A stretch of DNA of 64,000 nucleotides from Amycolatopsis vastitatis (GCF_002234595.1 NZ_NMUL01000034.1:59813-123812); one strand, 5' to 3'. Shown: positions 8,309 to 18,200, counted from the stretch's first letter. Made by a program: numbers and translations. The notes: generated by a model from the letters alone, not told the origin.

Positions 8309-9111
8309 TGGACGGCAGCCGGCTCGTCGCGCACCTCGCCGGCCTCGGCCGGCTCGCCGTCGCTTTCTCCGGGGGCACCGACTCGGCGCTGGTCCTCGCG
8401 GCCGCCGTCCGCGCCCTCGGCCCGGCGGACGTGCTCGCGGTGACGGCGAACTCCGCGAGCCTGGCCGCGGCGGAACTGGCCGGCGCGCGGCGGATCGCGG
8501 CCGAGCTGGGCGCCCGCCACCGCACTCCGGAGACCGCCGAGCTGGCCGAGCCCGGGTACGCGGCCAACGGCAGGCAACGCTGCTACTTCTGCAAGACCAC
8601 CGTGCTCACGACGATCGCCGGAGTGGCCGCCGAGGAAGGGTTCCCGGCGCTGGCCACCGGCACGAACGCCGACGACGCCGTCGACCCGTTCCGGCCGGGA
8701 ATCCGCGCGGGGGACGAAATCGGCGTGCACACGCCGCTGCGGACGCTCGGTCTGTCCAAAGAGGACGTGCGGGCCATCGCCAGGGGCTGGGGTCTGGCCT
8801 GGGCGGAGAAACCGGCCGCACCCTGCCTGGCGAGCCGGGTCCGGTACGGCATCCCGATCACCACGGCCACCCTGGCGAGGGTCGAGCAGGCCGAAGCGGC
8901 CGTTCGCCGGTTCCTCGACGGCCGCGGCCTCGCCTGCCGCGACCTGCGGGTCCGCGACCTCGGCGGGACGGCCCGGATCGAGCTCGACGCGGCCGTGGCC
9001 GCCGAAGCCCACGACGACCCGCGGCTGCTCGACACCGTGCGGTCACTCGGCTTCGCCGAGGTCGCCGTCGCTGCCTTCCGCTCCGGTGCCCTCAACCACG
9101 AACCGGACTGA
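8308..9111 (+). CDS. larE: LarE, ATP-dependent sacrificial sulfur transferase
   Basis: A 267-residue PP-loop ATP pyrophosphatase. The nucleotide motif FSGGTDS is at about residues 19-25. Downstream are RCYFCK and APCLASRVRYG, the latter holding the conserved cysteine that in characterised LarE donates its own sulfur. LarE adenylates the LarB product and turns its carboxylates into thiocarboxylates for nickel binding. The ATG shares one base with the larC stop (TGATG), so it is coupled and confirms that larC is read to 8308. The system is complete: LarA, B, C and E in order. Confidence 0.92.
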   Translation: MDGSRLVAHLAGLGRLAVAFSGGTDSALVLAAAVRALGPADVLAVTANSASLAAAELAGARRIAAELGARHRTPETAELAEPGYAANGRQRCYFCKTTVLTTIAGVAAEEGFPALATGTNADDAVDPFRPGIRAGDEIGVHTPLRTLGLSKEDVRAIARGWGLAWAEKPAAPCLASRVRYGIPITTATLARVEQAEAAVRRFLDGRGLACRDLRVRDLGGTARIELDAAVAAEAHDDPRLLDTVRSLGFAEVAVAAFRSGALNHEPD

Positions 9112-9130
9112 CCCGAACGGAGAACCCGCG

Positions 9131-9550
9131 ATGCTGCGCTACCCGTTGCTCCATCCCCCGCTGCTGCGCGCCCTCGCGGCGACCGGCCACGGTTCGCGCG
9201 TCCTGCTCGCCGACGCCAACTACGCGCACGCCACCCACGTCGCTCCGGGCGCCGAGCTGATCCACCTGAACCTGCGCCCGGGGCTGGTGACCGTCGACGA
9301 CGTTCTCGCTCCCCTGCTCACGGCCGTGCCCGTCGAATCGGTGACGGCGATGCGGCCGGACGACGGAAGCCCGCCCGGATGCTGGCGTGGCTACGAAGAA
9401 CTGCTCGGCCCGGACCTCCCGCTGCGGCCCGTCGAGCGGTTCGAGTTCTACCGGACGTGCCGCGAACCGGAGGTGGCCGTGTGCGTCGCCACCGGCGACG
9501 ACCGCCTCTACGCGAACCTGCTGCTGACGGTGGGTTTCCGACGCCGGTGA
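9131..9550 (+). CDS. fucU: FucU/RbsD-family L-fucose mutarotase
   Basis: A 139-residue RbsD/FucU-fold protein. The signature beginning MLRYPLLHPPLLRALAATGHGS and the LLADANYAHAT segment carry the His and Asp residues of the mutarotase active site; the C-terminal YANLLL segment is also typical. It interconverts alpha and beta pyranose forms of L-fucose so that the dehydrogenase receives its anomer. It is the last gene of the rightward operon, 19 bp after larE, with a ribosome site around ACGGAGA. A second gene starts convergently one base later, so the operon ends here. Its presence is the best single argument that the operon is for fucose. Confidence 0.87.
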   Translation: MLRYPLLHPPLLRALAATGHGSRVLLADANYAHATHVAPGAELIHLNLRPGLVTVDDVLAPLLTAVPVESVTAMRPDDGSPPGCWRGYEELLGPDLPLRPVERFEFYRTCREPEVAVCVATGDDRLYANLLLTVGFRRR

Positions 9551-10222
9551 TCAGTCCGGCCCGCCGGGGTGGGTCAGCCCCAGGTCGTAGGCGACGATCA
9601 CGGCCTGGATGCGGTCGCGGGCCCCGATCTTCGCCAGCACCCGGCCGACGTGGGTCTTGACGGTGGACTCCGACAGCACCAGGCGCTCGGCGATCTCGCC
9701 GTTGGTCCGGCCCTGCCCGATCGCGACCAGGATCTCCCGCTCCCGCTCGGTCAGGGACTGCCAGCGCGGATCCGGGCGGCCCCGCTCGCCGGCAGCGGGC
9801 AGGTGGTGGGCGTAGGCGTCGAGAAGACGCCGGGTGAGGGCGGGCGCGACGACGGCGTCGCCCCGGGCGACGGCGCGGATTCCGGCCAGCAGCTCCTCCG
9901 GGTGGGCGTCCTTGAGGAGGAAGCCGCTGGCCCCCGCGCGCAGCGCCGCGTGCGCGTACTCGTCCAGGTCGAAGGTGGTCAGCACCAGGATCCGGGAGCG
10001 TCCCCCGCTCGCGACGATCTGCCGGGTCGCTTCGATGCCGTCCATCCCGGGCATCCGGATGTCCATCAGGACGACGTCGGGCCGCAGTTCGGCCGTCCGG
10101 CGCACGGCCTCCGCGCCGTGCGCGGCTTCGCCCACCACCTCGGTGTCGGGCGTGGCTTCCAGCAGCATCCGGAAGCCGAAACGCTGCAAGGGCTGGTCGT
10201 CCACGATGAGCACACTGGTCAT
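9551..10222 (-). CDS. LuxR/NarL-type response regulator
   Basis: A 223-residue response regulator. The receiver domain has the acidic pair DD near residues 8-9, the phospho-acceptor Asp in VVLMDIRMPG, Thr in LVLTTFD and Lys in GFLLKDA. The C-terminal helix-turn-helix is of the NarL/LuxR type (LTEREREILVAIGQGRTNGEIAERL). It overlaps the end of the kinase gene by four bases and is the last gene of a four-gene leftward operon. It probably controls the ABC exporter encoded with it; a strong palindrome upstream of the exporter ATPase (13475-13492) is a candidate binding site. Confidence 0.92.
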   Translation of the reverse strand: MTSVLIVDDQPLQRFGFRMLLEATPDTEVVGEAAHGAEAVRRTAELRPDVVLMDIRMPGMDGIEATRQIVASGGRSRILVLTTFDLDEYAHAALRAGASGFLLKDAHPEELLAGIRAVARGDAVVAPALTRRLLDAYAHHLPAAGERGRPDPRWQSLTEREREILVAIGQGRTNGEIAERLVLSESTVKTHVGRVLAKIGARDRIQAVIVAYDLGLTHPGGPD

Positions 10223-11511
10223 GCCGGGCCGCCCGAGACCGGGGTGACGTCGAGAACGGCCCGCACGCTCCAGCCACCGCCGGGCTCCGGCCCCGCGGTG
10301 ACGGTGCCGCCGTAGAGGGCCGCGCGTTCCTTCATGCCCGCGAGCCCGTGTCCTTCGCCCGGCGACGGCTCGCCGGTGCCGCCGGGCCGTCCGGTGTCGT
10401 GGACGTGGATCCGCAGCTGCGCGCCTTCGACGGTGAGCGCGACCTGGATCCGGGTGCCCGGCCCGGCGTGCTTGAGGCTGTTGGTGAGCGCCTCCTGGAC
10501 GATGCGGTACGCCATCAGCTGCACTCCGTGGTCCAGGGACTCCAGCTCGCCGCCCGAACGGTAGACGACCTCCGGCCCGGCCGCGCCGAGCCTGCCGCAC
10601 AACGCCTCGATGTCGGCGATGCGGGGCTGGGGATGGAGTTCGGGGGCGGTGGCCTGCTCGCGCAGGACGCCGAGCATGCGCCGCAGCTCGCCAAGGGCCT
10701 GGCGGCCGGCCTCCCCGACGAGCCGGAGCGCCTCCCGGCTGCGTTCGGGGGTCACCTCGGCCGCGTACGCCCCGCCGTCGGCCAGTGTGATGATCACCGA
10801 CAGGTTGTGGCCGATGATGTCGTGCATCTCGCGGGCCACGCGCGTGCGTTCGGTGGCCGCGGCGAGCTTGCTGCGCTGGTCCCGTTCGATCTCCAGGCGC
10901 AGCGCGCGGTCACGCAGGTTGACGAGCTGGGCCCGCCGGATCCGCACCGCGAACCCCAGTGCGACGGCCGCGGTCGCGGTGCTGACCAGGAAGAACAGCG
11001 CTCCCCACACCGACACGACGGCGGACACGCGCACCGCCACCGGGACGAGCAGGCCGGCCGCGGCCGCGCAGGCCCAGGGCAGGTACCGGACGCGGCCGTG
11101 CAGCGTGACGCTGTACAGGGCGACGAGCAGGGCGACGTCGGCCCGCAGGAACGCCCCGAGGGCCCATTGCAGCAGGAACACCGCCGAGATCACGGCGAAC
11201 GCCGCGTACGGGGCCCGCCGCCGCCACAGCAGGGGCAGCACCAAGCCGGCCTGCAGGGCCAGTGTCGCGGCCACCGGGAGCGCCGCGAACGTGATCGGCG
11301 GGCCGTCGCCGGGGCGGCCGTCGTCCGGGTGCACGAACTCCGTCACGCCGAACAGCAGGACGATCACCGCCACCACGGCGGTGTCCAGCAGCCACGGGTG
11401 GTCCCGGTCGGCCCGCCGCAGCCGCCTGCCGATCCGGGTCATCCGCGTCAGGAGCGGATGCCCGAGCAGGGACGGGACGGCCCCGGCGGTGTCGTCGGTG
11501 CGCACATCCAT
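10219..11511 (-). CDS. DesK/NarX-type sensor histidine kinase
   Basis: A 430-residue membrane kinase. About five hydrophobic segments span residues 45-180. The dimerisation/phosphoacceptor helix carries REMHDIIGHNLS, the hallmark of HisKA_3 kinases, and the ATPase domain has the N-box RIVQEALTNSLKHAG and the G-box GEGHGLAGMKERAALYGG. It phosphorylates the adjacent LuxR-type regulator. The ATG at 11511 is preceded directly by AGGTG; a shorter start exists about 25 codons downstream. A perfect 13-bp hairpin separates it from the permease gene, so its level may be set lower than that of the transporter. Confidence 0.88.
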   Translation of the reverse strand: MDVRTDDTAGAVPSLLGHPLLTRMTRIGRRLRRADRDHPWLLDTAVVAVIVLLFGVTEFVHPDDGRPGDGPPITFAALPVAATLALQAGLVLPLLWRRRAPYAAFAVISAVFLLQWALGAFLRADVALLVALYSVTLHGRVRYLPWACAAAAGLLVPVAVRVSAVVSVWGALFFLVSTATAAVALGFAVRIRRAQLVNLRDRALRLEIERDQRSKLAAATERTRVAREMHDIIGHNLSVIITLADGGAYAAEVTPERSREALRLVGEAGRQALGELRRMLGVLREQATAPELHPQPRIADIEALCGRLGAAGPEVVYRSGGELESLDHGVQLMAYRIVQEALTNSLKHAGPGTRIQVALTVEGAQLRIHVHDTGRPGGTGEPSPGEGHGLAGMKERAALYGGTVTAGPEPGGGWSVRAVLDVTPVSGGPA

Positions 11512-11544
11512 CACCTGTCCATAGTGGACGAAAACGGCCGGCGG

Positions 11545-11577
11545 GGCACCAGGCGCCGGAGCGCGGCGCCTGGTGCC
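11545..11577. terminator. Intercistronic hairpin between permease and kinase genes
   Basis: Perfect 13-bp arms (ggcaccaggcgcc at 11545-11557 and its complement at 11565-11577) enclose a 7-nt loop. There is no U-run, as is usual in high-GC actinobacteria. Read leftward it lies just after the permease stop and before the kinase start, so it could act as partial terminator or mRNA-stability element. Confidence 0.65.
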
Positions 11578-11585
11578 TGCCGTGC

Positions 11586-12425
11586 TCAGGCGTCGGTCCG
11601 CTTCAGCCGGTAGGCGGCCCCGGCCAGCACCAGCACCGTCCAGCCCAGGAAGACGGCCAGCCCGGCCGTGGGCGACAGCGAGGTGCTGTCGTGGGTCAGG
11701 GCGTACAGGGACTGGCCGGCGTTGCTGGGCAGGTACGGGCCGACCTTGTCCTGCCAGCTCGCGGGGAGCAGCTGCATCAGGCCGGGGATCAGCATCATGA
11801 CCGCCACCAGCACCGAGATGCCGCCGGCGACCGACCGCAGCAGGGCACCCAGCGCGGCCCCGATCACGCCGACCAGGCCGAGGTACAGGCCCGCGCCGAG
11901 CAGGCTGCGCACCACGCCCGGGTCCGACAGCGACAACGCCGCGGGCGTGCCGGAAACCATGCCGCCGGCGATCACGAAGGTGACGAACACGCCGATGACG
12001 CCGAGCACCAGCGCGACCACGCCGAACACCGCCGACTTGGCCCACAGCACCGGCAGGCGGCGCGGGACCGCGGCCAGCGTCGAGCGGATCATGCCGGTGG
12101 AGTACTCGCCCGCGGTGACCAGCACGCCCAGGACGCCCAGCGCCAGCTGCGCGAAGGTGAGGCCGAACAGCGACAGGCTGACGGCGGTGGCCCCGGCGAA
12201 CTCGCCCCGCATTCCCTCGGTGGAAGCGGGCTGGGGCGTGTACTGCGCCGCGGCGATCAGGCCGAACGCCACCAGGAACACCAGCCCGAGGCCGAGGGTG
12301 ATCCACGTGGAGCGCAGCGACCACAGCTTCGCCCACTCCGAGCGCAGCACGCGCAGCCCGGTCACCCGGTAGACCGGCCGGGTGGGCTGCTCGAGGCCGG
12401 GCCGGGAAACCGTCATGGTGCTCAT
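11586..12425 (-). CDS. ABC-2-type exporter permease
   Basis: A 279-residue membrane protein with a cytoplasmic N-terminus containing LRSEWAKLWSLRSTW, the typical start of actinobacterial ABC-2 permeases, followed by six hydrophobic segments. VTAGEYSTGMIRSTLAAVPRR is a loop typical of this group. Its ATG overlaps the stop of the ATPase gene by four bases. A paralogous permease is encoded at 34556-35320. The exported substrate is unknown; peptide antibiotics or lipids are common for this family. Confidence 0.88.
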   Translation of the reverse strand: MSTMTVSRPGLEQPTRPVYRVTGLRVLRSEWAKLWSLRSTWITLGLGLVFLVAFGLIAAAQYTPQPASTEGMRGEFAGATAVSLSLFGLTFAQLALGVLGVLVTAGEYSTGMIRSTLAAVPRRLPVLWAKSAVFGVVALVLGVIGVFVTFVIAGGMVSGTPAALSLSDPGVVRSLLGAGLYLGLVGVIGAALGALLRSVAGGISVLVAVMMLIPGLMQLLPASWQDKVGPYLPSNAGQSLYALTHDSTSLSPTAGLAVFLGWTVLVLAGAAYRLKRTDA

Positions 12426-13362
12426 GCCGCCCTCCCGAGCGTCTCGGTGCCGGTGGTGGTCGTGCCGTGGTACTCGACGGCGTCCCTGGTCAGGTCCATG
12501 AAGGCCTGCTCCAGGGAAACGGTCCTGGACGTGAGTTCGAACAGCGCGACGCCGTGCTCGGCGGCCTTGAGCCCGATGGCCCGCGCGGACAGGCCGGTGA
12601 CGTGCAGCTCCTCGGAGCCGGCCTGTCCGGTGATCTCGACGCCCGGTCCGGCCAGGATCTCGCGGAGCCGCGCCGGGTCGGCGGTGGCCACCTTGACCGT
12701 GTCACCGCCGGCCTCGCGGACGAGGTCCTGCACCGTGGTGTCGGCGAGCAGCCGGCCGCGGCCGACGACGACGAGGTGCTCCGCGACCAGTGCCATCTCG
12801 GACATCAGGTGCGAGGACACGAAGACCGTGCGCCCGTCGGCGGCGAGCCCGGTGAGCAGGTTGCGGATCCACAGGACGCCTTCGGGGTCCAGGCCGTTGA
12901 CCGGCTCGTCGAGCATCACCGTCGCCGGGTCGCCCAACAACGCAGCCGCAATGCCCAGGCGCTGGCCCATGCCGAGGGAGAACCCGCCGGCCCGCTTCTT
13001 CGCCACGGACTGCAGCCCGGTCAGCTCGATCACCTCGGCCACGCGCCGTCGCGGGATCCCGTGGGTGTGGGCCTGCGCCAGCAGGTGGTCGAACGCGGAC
13101 CGGCCGGGGTGGATCGACTTGGCCTCCAGCAACGCCCCGACCTCCTGCAGCGGCGCGCTGTGCCGGTCGTAGCGGCGGCCGTTGACGCGGACGGTGCCGC
13201 TGGTCGGGGCGTCCAGCCCGATGACCATCCGCATGGTGGTCGACTTGCCCGCGCCGTTCGGGCCCAGGAAGCCGGTGACGGTCCCGGGCCGGACGGTGAA
13301 GTCCAGGTGGTCGACCGCCGTTTTTTCCCGTACCGTTTCGTGAGCTGGTGTGCCTCGATCAT
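12422..13362 (-). CDS. ABC exporter ATP-binding protein, frameshifted at an A6 run
   Basis: The family N-terminus MIEAHQLTKRYGKK is read from the ATG at 13362, while everything from TAVDHLDFTVRPG onward, including Walker A GPNGAGKST, the signature FSLGMGQRL and Walker B ATVMLDEP, is in the -1 frame. The switch falls at six T on the plus strand (13321-13326), i.e. AAAAAA in the message. One extra A, or a -1 slip on AAA AAA, restores a 313-residue protein. Sequencing error, polymerase slippage on the A-run and true mutation are all possible. The rest of the gene looks intact, and its stop overlaps the permease start, so I treat it as functional with caution. Confidence 0.75.
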
Positions 13363-13474
13363 CGCTGGTTCCCTGTGGTCCCGCGGGCCGGACATCCCCG
13401 GCCCGTCTCGTCCACCACGCTAGGAGCGGGACCGGCGCGATCCGTGGTACCGCCGGAGGAACTTCGCGCGGCGG

Positions 13475-13492
13475 GTGGTACCGCGGTACTAC
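13475..13492. promoter_or_regulatory. Palindromic operator upstream of the ABC exporter operon
   Basis: The 18-mer GTGGTACCGCGGTACTAC is palindromic except for one base pair, and the symmetry continues two more bases on each side. The ten bases gtggtaccgc occur again at 13444-13453, 31 bp nearer the gene. The site lies about 115 bp ahead of the ATPase start in a 150-bp promoter region. It is a good candidate for binding of the co-encoded LuxR-type regulator. Confidence 0.5.
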
Positions 13493-13514
13493 CCGCACCC
13501 TCCGAAGTGGACGT

Positions 13515-15254
13515 TCACAGCCGGCCGAGCGGGACCGCCGCGGCCATGGCGGCGTAGCCCGCGTCGCCCGGGTGGAGGTGGTCACCGGAGTCGTAGACGG
13601 CACGCATCGTCTCCGGGTCCGCGGGGTCGCGGACGGCGGCGTCGAAGTCGACGAGGCCGTCGAACACCCCGCCGTTGTCCCGGATGAAGGCGTTGACCTG
13701 GGTGCGCGCTGCCATGTGCGCGTCGCTGCTGCAGCTGCATCCCTTGATCGGGATGAGCGTGCCGGCGAGCACCCGGATGTGCGCGGCGTGCAGCTCGGCG
13801 GCGATCTGTTTCAGCCCGGCGATGACGTCCTCGGCGCTCGTGCCGGAGTTGATGTCGTTGATGCCCTCGAGGACGATCGCCGTGCGCACGCCGGTCTGGC
13901 TGATCAGGTCGCGGTTCAGCCGCGCCAGGGCGCTGACGCCCGCCGTGCGGCCGTCGGGGAGGCCGCTGAAGACGTCCTGCAGGATCCGGTTGCCGGAGAT
14001 GCCCTCGTTCACGACGGCGCGTCCCGGCAGGCGCCGGGCCAGGAAGTCCGGCCACCGGCTGTTCGTGTTCGGCGTGGACGACCAGCCGTCGGTGATCGAG
14101 TCGCCGAACGCGACGACGGTGCCGGTGCCGCCCGGACCGGTCACGTCGATCCCGGACAGGATCGTCCAGAAGCCGAACGTGCCGGCGGTCGGGAACGCGA
14201 CGCCGTCGCCCGCGTGGTCCCCGGTGCCGTCGGCCGTGGTGTACATCTCCTGCAGGGCGACGCTGTGCATGGGCGCGTTGGTCACGGTGCCCTTCAGGTA
14301 CAGGCTCACCAGCAGGTCCGCGGCGGCGGGCACGGCGAACGGCAGCGGGTCGCTGACCGCCTGGCCGCCCGCGGGCAGCGCGGCTTCGCGCCGCCCGCCG
14401 AAGGTGAGGGTCACCGGCGTGCGGACCGGGACCGCACCGACGCTCCGGACCGCGATGGTCGCGTGGCCGACGACCAGCGGCCCGGGGTCGTAGGCGTTGT
14501 CGAGCCGGATCCGCACCTGGGTGCCGCCGCGGCTGGTGTGCTCGACCATCCGCAGGGTCCGCTCGGTCCACGGCCCGGCGGCGAGCCCGTCGTCCGTCGC
14601 CGTGGCCCAGGTCGCCGCCCATGGGCCGGCCGCCGGCCGGGTACCCAGCGAAAAGACGTGCAGGCGGCCGCCCGAACCGGTCTTCGGCAGGGTGACGGCG
14701 GTGACCGGGACGCCCGCGTCGAGCGGGACCGAAACGGTGGAGAGCTTGGCGGGCAAGGCACCCGGCCCGTCCGGGGTGTTCCAGTGCGGGAACGCCACGG
14801 TCAGCCGGCTGCTCGGCCCGGTGATCCAGTCGGGCGCGCCCAGCCGGAAGTCCTGGACGCGCCCGTCGGCGTACTCGAGCTGCCCGGTTCCCTCGGTCGC
14901 CGCCCCGGTGCTGGTCACGAGGAACGACAAGGCCGCGCCGGTGAACCGGCCGCGGATGCGCTGGCCGTCGGCGACGACGTTGTCCGGGGTCCCCGGTGCG
15001 GCGGCGGGCAGCCGCAGCGGCGCGCCGTCGACGGTGACGACCCGGCCGCGGTCCCAGCCCGCGGCCGTGACGTCTTCGGCGACGAGGCTGTGCCCGAAGC
15101 CGTCGATGTCCGCGGCGGCCGGTGACGCGGCCGGGCTGGTGCTCGCGTTGTCGAAGGCGGCGGCGAGGTCGGGGTAGGTCACGGCCGCGTCCGCCGTCCC
15201 GGCCGGGACGAGCAGCCCGGCGGCCAGCAGGGCGGCGAGCAGGATCCGTTTCAC
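13515..15254 (-). CDS. Secreted SGNH/GDSL-family hydrolase
   Basis: A 579-residue exported esterase-like enzyme. A Sec signal peptide (KRILLAALLAAGLLVPAGTADA) is followed by an N-terminal beta-rich region of about 200 residues and then an SGNH domain. The four SGNH blocks are visible: FGDSITDGW (Ser), NEGISGNRI (Gly), LEGINDINSG (Asn) and SGDHLHPGDAGY (Asp/His). The GTG start is chosen because GGAGG lies at ideal distance and because the signal peptide begins there. It is 14 bp downstream of the GH78 gene on the same strand; together they suggest removal of acyl decorations and rhamnose from plant material outside the cell. Actual substrate is unknown. Confidence 0.85.
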   Translation of the reverse strand: MKRILLAALLAAGLLVPAGTADAAVTYPDLAAAFDNASTSPAASPAAADIDGFGHSLVAEDVTAAGWDRGRVVTVDGAPLRLPAAAPGTPDNVVADGQRIRGRFTGAALSFLVTSTGAATEGTGQLEYADGRVQDFRLGAPDWITGPSSRLTVAFPHWNTPDGPGALPAKLSTVSVPLDAGVPVTAVTLPKTGSGGRLHVFSLGTRPAAGPWAATWATATDDGLAAGPWTERTLRMVEHTSRGGTQVRIRLDNAYDPGPLVVGHATIAVRSVGAVPVRTPVTLTFGGRREAALPAGGQAVSDPLPFAVPAAADLLVSLYLKGTVTNAPMHSVALQEMYTTADGTGDHAGDGVAFPTAGTFGFWTILSGIDVTGPGGTGTVVAFGDSITDGWSSTPNTNSRWPDFLARRLPGRAVVNEGISGNRILQDVFSGLPDGRTAGVSALARLNRDLISQTGVRTAIVLEGINDINSGTSAEDVIAGLKQIAAELHAAHIRVLAGTLIPIKGCSCSSDAHMAARTQVNAFIRDNGGVFDGLVDFDAAVRDPADPETMRAVYDSGDHLHPGDAGYAAMAAAVPLGRL

Positions 15255-15268
15255 GAGGTCCTCCAGGG

Positions 15269-18200
15269 TCACGCGCAGTGGTGGGCGGTGAACTTCGCCG
15301 TGCCGGAGCCGACCGGGATCCGCTGCCCGGTGGGCAGGGTGACCGTGGCGGTCGAGTTGGCGGGCACCGTGACGGTCAGGTCGAAGCGGCAGCCGGTCTG
15401 CGTCCACTCGGACGCGACCAGTCCCCGGACCGTGTCGAGCGACGCCGCGACGTGCCCGAGCCCGGCGGGCACCTGCGGGGCGACGGCGATCGCCGCGTAC
15501 CCCGGCGCCGCGGGGGTGATGCCGGCGAACTGCGTGTAGAAGGCCGCGTTGATCCCGGCGAACATCGCGTGGTCGTGGGTTTCCATGCCGGACTCGTACG
15601 TCCACTGCTCCCACGGCGTCGTCGCGCCCCGGCCGATCTCGTACCCGAAGCCGGGGTAGGTCTGCTGGCGGAGCACGGTCAGGGCGACGTCGATCCGGCC
15701 GGCCTTGGCGAGTGCCTCGGGCAGGTAGCGGGTGCCGAAGATGCCGGTGTCGAGGTGCCCGCCGTCCTTGGTCAGGATCGTGTCGACGAGCTTCGCGCCG
15801 ACCCCCGCCACCTTGTCCGGCGGCACCATCCCGAAGGCGAGCGGGAGGACGCTGGTCGTCTGACGGCCGTCGCCGTAGGTGGTGCCCGTGGCGTCGAGGA
15901 AATGCGCGTTGAACGCGGCGGCGATCGCGGCCGCCAGGTCGGCGAACTGCGCGGCGTCGCCGGGCTTTCCCAGTGCCCGGGCGGCTTTCGCGACGTCGTC
16001 GGCCTGCCGGTACGACAGCGCGGTGTTGACCAGCGAGCGCTCGCTGAAACACGCGCCGGCGGACGGGTTGCCCTGTCCACCGTTGGCGTTCGGGCTCCGG
16101 TCGGGCGGGCACCAGTCGCCGAACCCGCGGTCTTCCGGCCAGACCAGGCCCGGATACGCGGCCGCGTTGGTGTCCACAAAGGACTTCATCGCCGGGTAGG
16201 CCGCGGCCAGCCGCGTGAGATCGCCGTACTGCTCGTAGAGCGACCAGGCCAGGTCGACCGAGCCGCCGCCCATGTCCGGCAGCTGCGCGTTCCCGTCGTC
16301 ACCGGGCAACGCCGTCCCGGGCGGCAGGTCGAGCAGGTACTTGCCGTAGAAGGAATCCATGCCGAAGTCGAGGACGGACGCGTCGTGGTAGGCCTGCACG
16401 TCCATGCCCGGCGGCGTCCGCTCGTCGCGGACGGGGTTGTCGGTGGGCAGGCTCATCGAGTTGTTCAGCACCGCCCGCCGGTTGTTCGCCCAGATCGCGT
16501 TCAGCAGCGGGTCGGACGTCTCGACGTGCCCGGTGGCGGCGACGTCGGCGTGCACGACCCGGCCGGCGACACTGCCCAGGTCCGGCGTCCCCGGGTAACC
16601 GGTCAGCTCGAGGTAGCGGAAGCCGTGGTAGGTGAACCGGGGCTCGTAGACCTGGACACCGGGCGTGGCGCCGAGCGTGTAGGAGTCGGTGGACGCGGCG
16701 TTGCGGTTGGTGGCGGTGTCGAGCATCCCGCCGTCGGTCAGCTCCTCCGCCGTGCGCATGCGGACGGTCGTGCCGGACGGCCCGGCGACGCGCAGCTGAG
16801 CCCAGCCCGCGAAGTTCTCGCCGAAGTCGTAGACGGACACCCCCGGACGCGGCTGCTTCACCGCCACGGGCCGGAGGGTGCGGACCACCCGGATCGGGGG
16901 TGCGGTCGAGCCGGTGAGCGACGCGCTGGGAGCGGTCGCCGCGCGGACCGGGTGCCAGGCCGAGTCGTCGAAGCCCGGCCGGTCCCAGCCGTCCCGCGCC
17001 AGCCGGGCGTCGTAGCTTTCGCCCGCGTAGAGGTCGTTGGCCGTGATCGGGCCGTCCGACCAGTGCCAGGAATCATCGGTCGTGATCGTCCGCCGGGTCC
17101 CGTCCGCGAACGTGACGGCCAGGGCGAGGATCCCCTGTTTCGGCCCGGTCCAGCGGAATCCGTACTGGCTGAACCGCGGCCCGTACCCGTTGCCGAGCCA
17201 CAGGCCCGCGGCGTTCCGTCCTCGGTGGACTTGAGCTGTCACGTCGAAGGAGTCGTACAGGTTCCGCTTGTCGTACGGCGTGCTCCCCGGCGCCAGCACG
17301 TGGTCGCCGACCTTGCCGCCGTTGAGGTGCAGTTCGTAAAAGCCGAGGCCGTAGACGGAGACACGGGCGCTCGCGACGGGTTGGTCCAGGACGAACTCGT
17401 GGCGCAGCAACGGCGCGTCCGGCGACTGGGCGAGCAGCAGCGGGTCGCCCTGCGGTTCGAGCCGCCCGCCGGTGATCGCGGCCCCGGGGAACCGGGCGTC
17501 CGGTGCGGACGAAAAGTCGTCGGAGAACAGCGGTGTGCCGTCGAGGCCGTGCACGGTCAGGTTGTCGTAGGCGGCGGCCTCGGCCGTGCCCTGGCTGACC
17601 GACGTCCGGAACCCGATCGTGCCCGCGCGGACCGCGTCGACCGGCCGGGAGTCCACTTCGGTGCCGTCGATCTTCGTGGCGACGGTGTTTCCCCGCGCTT
17701 CGATCCGCAGGTGGTGGGGCGCGGTGACGGTCTGCGGGGTGATCACCGTGCCCAGGTCGGTCTCCCCCAGGAGCGCGAAGGAGCCGTGACTCTTCACGTG
17801 CGGCCGCAGCAGCACCTTGCCCGGCGTCGTGGCCGCGTTCACCTGCCACATCAGGAAGTCGTCGGGGCCGGCGGCGCGGAAGACGACGCTCGCGGCCGCG
17901 GCCTTGATCGTGAAGTCGACGTCCAGGACGAAGTCCTGCCACGCGTAGGCGTCACCGGTGTCCGGCGTGATCCACTGCGCGCCGGCCCAGTCGGTTCCGG
18001 TCTCCCACCAAGCCACGTCGGCTTTGGCCGGAGCGGTCCTGCGGGTGCCCCACACTTCGACGGTCCAGTAGTTCCGTTTCCCCGCAACACCGGCGGGGCC
18101 GCGGTAGGGCACGGCGACGGAGTCCGCGCTCGCGACGCGGCCGCTGTCCCAGACGTCGGCCCGGTGCTCGGCGAGCAGCCGCGGACTGCTGGCGACGAGG

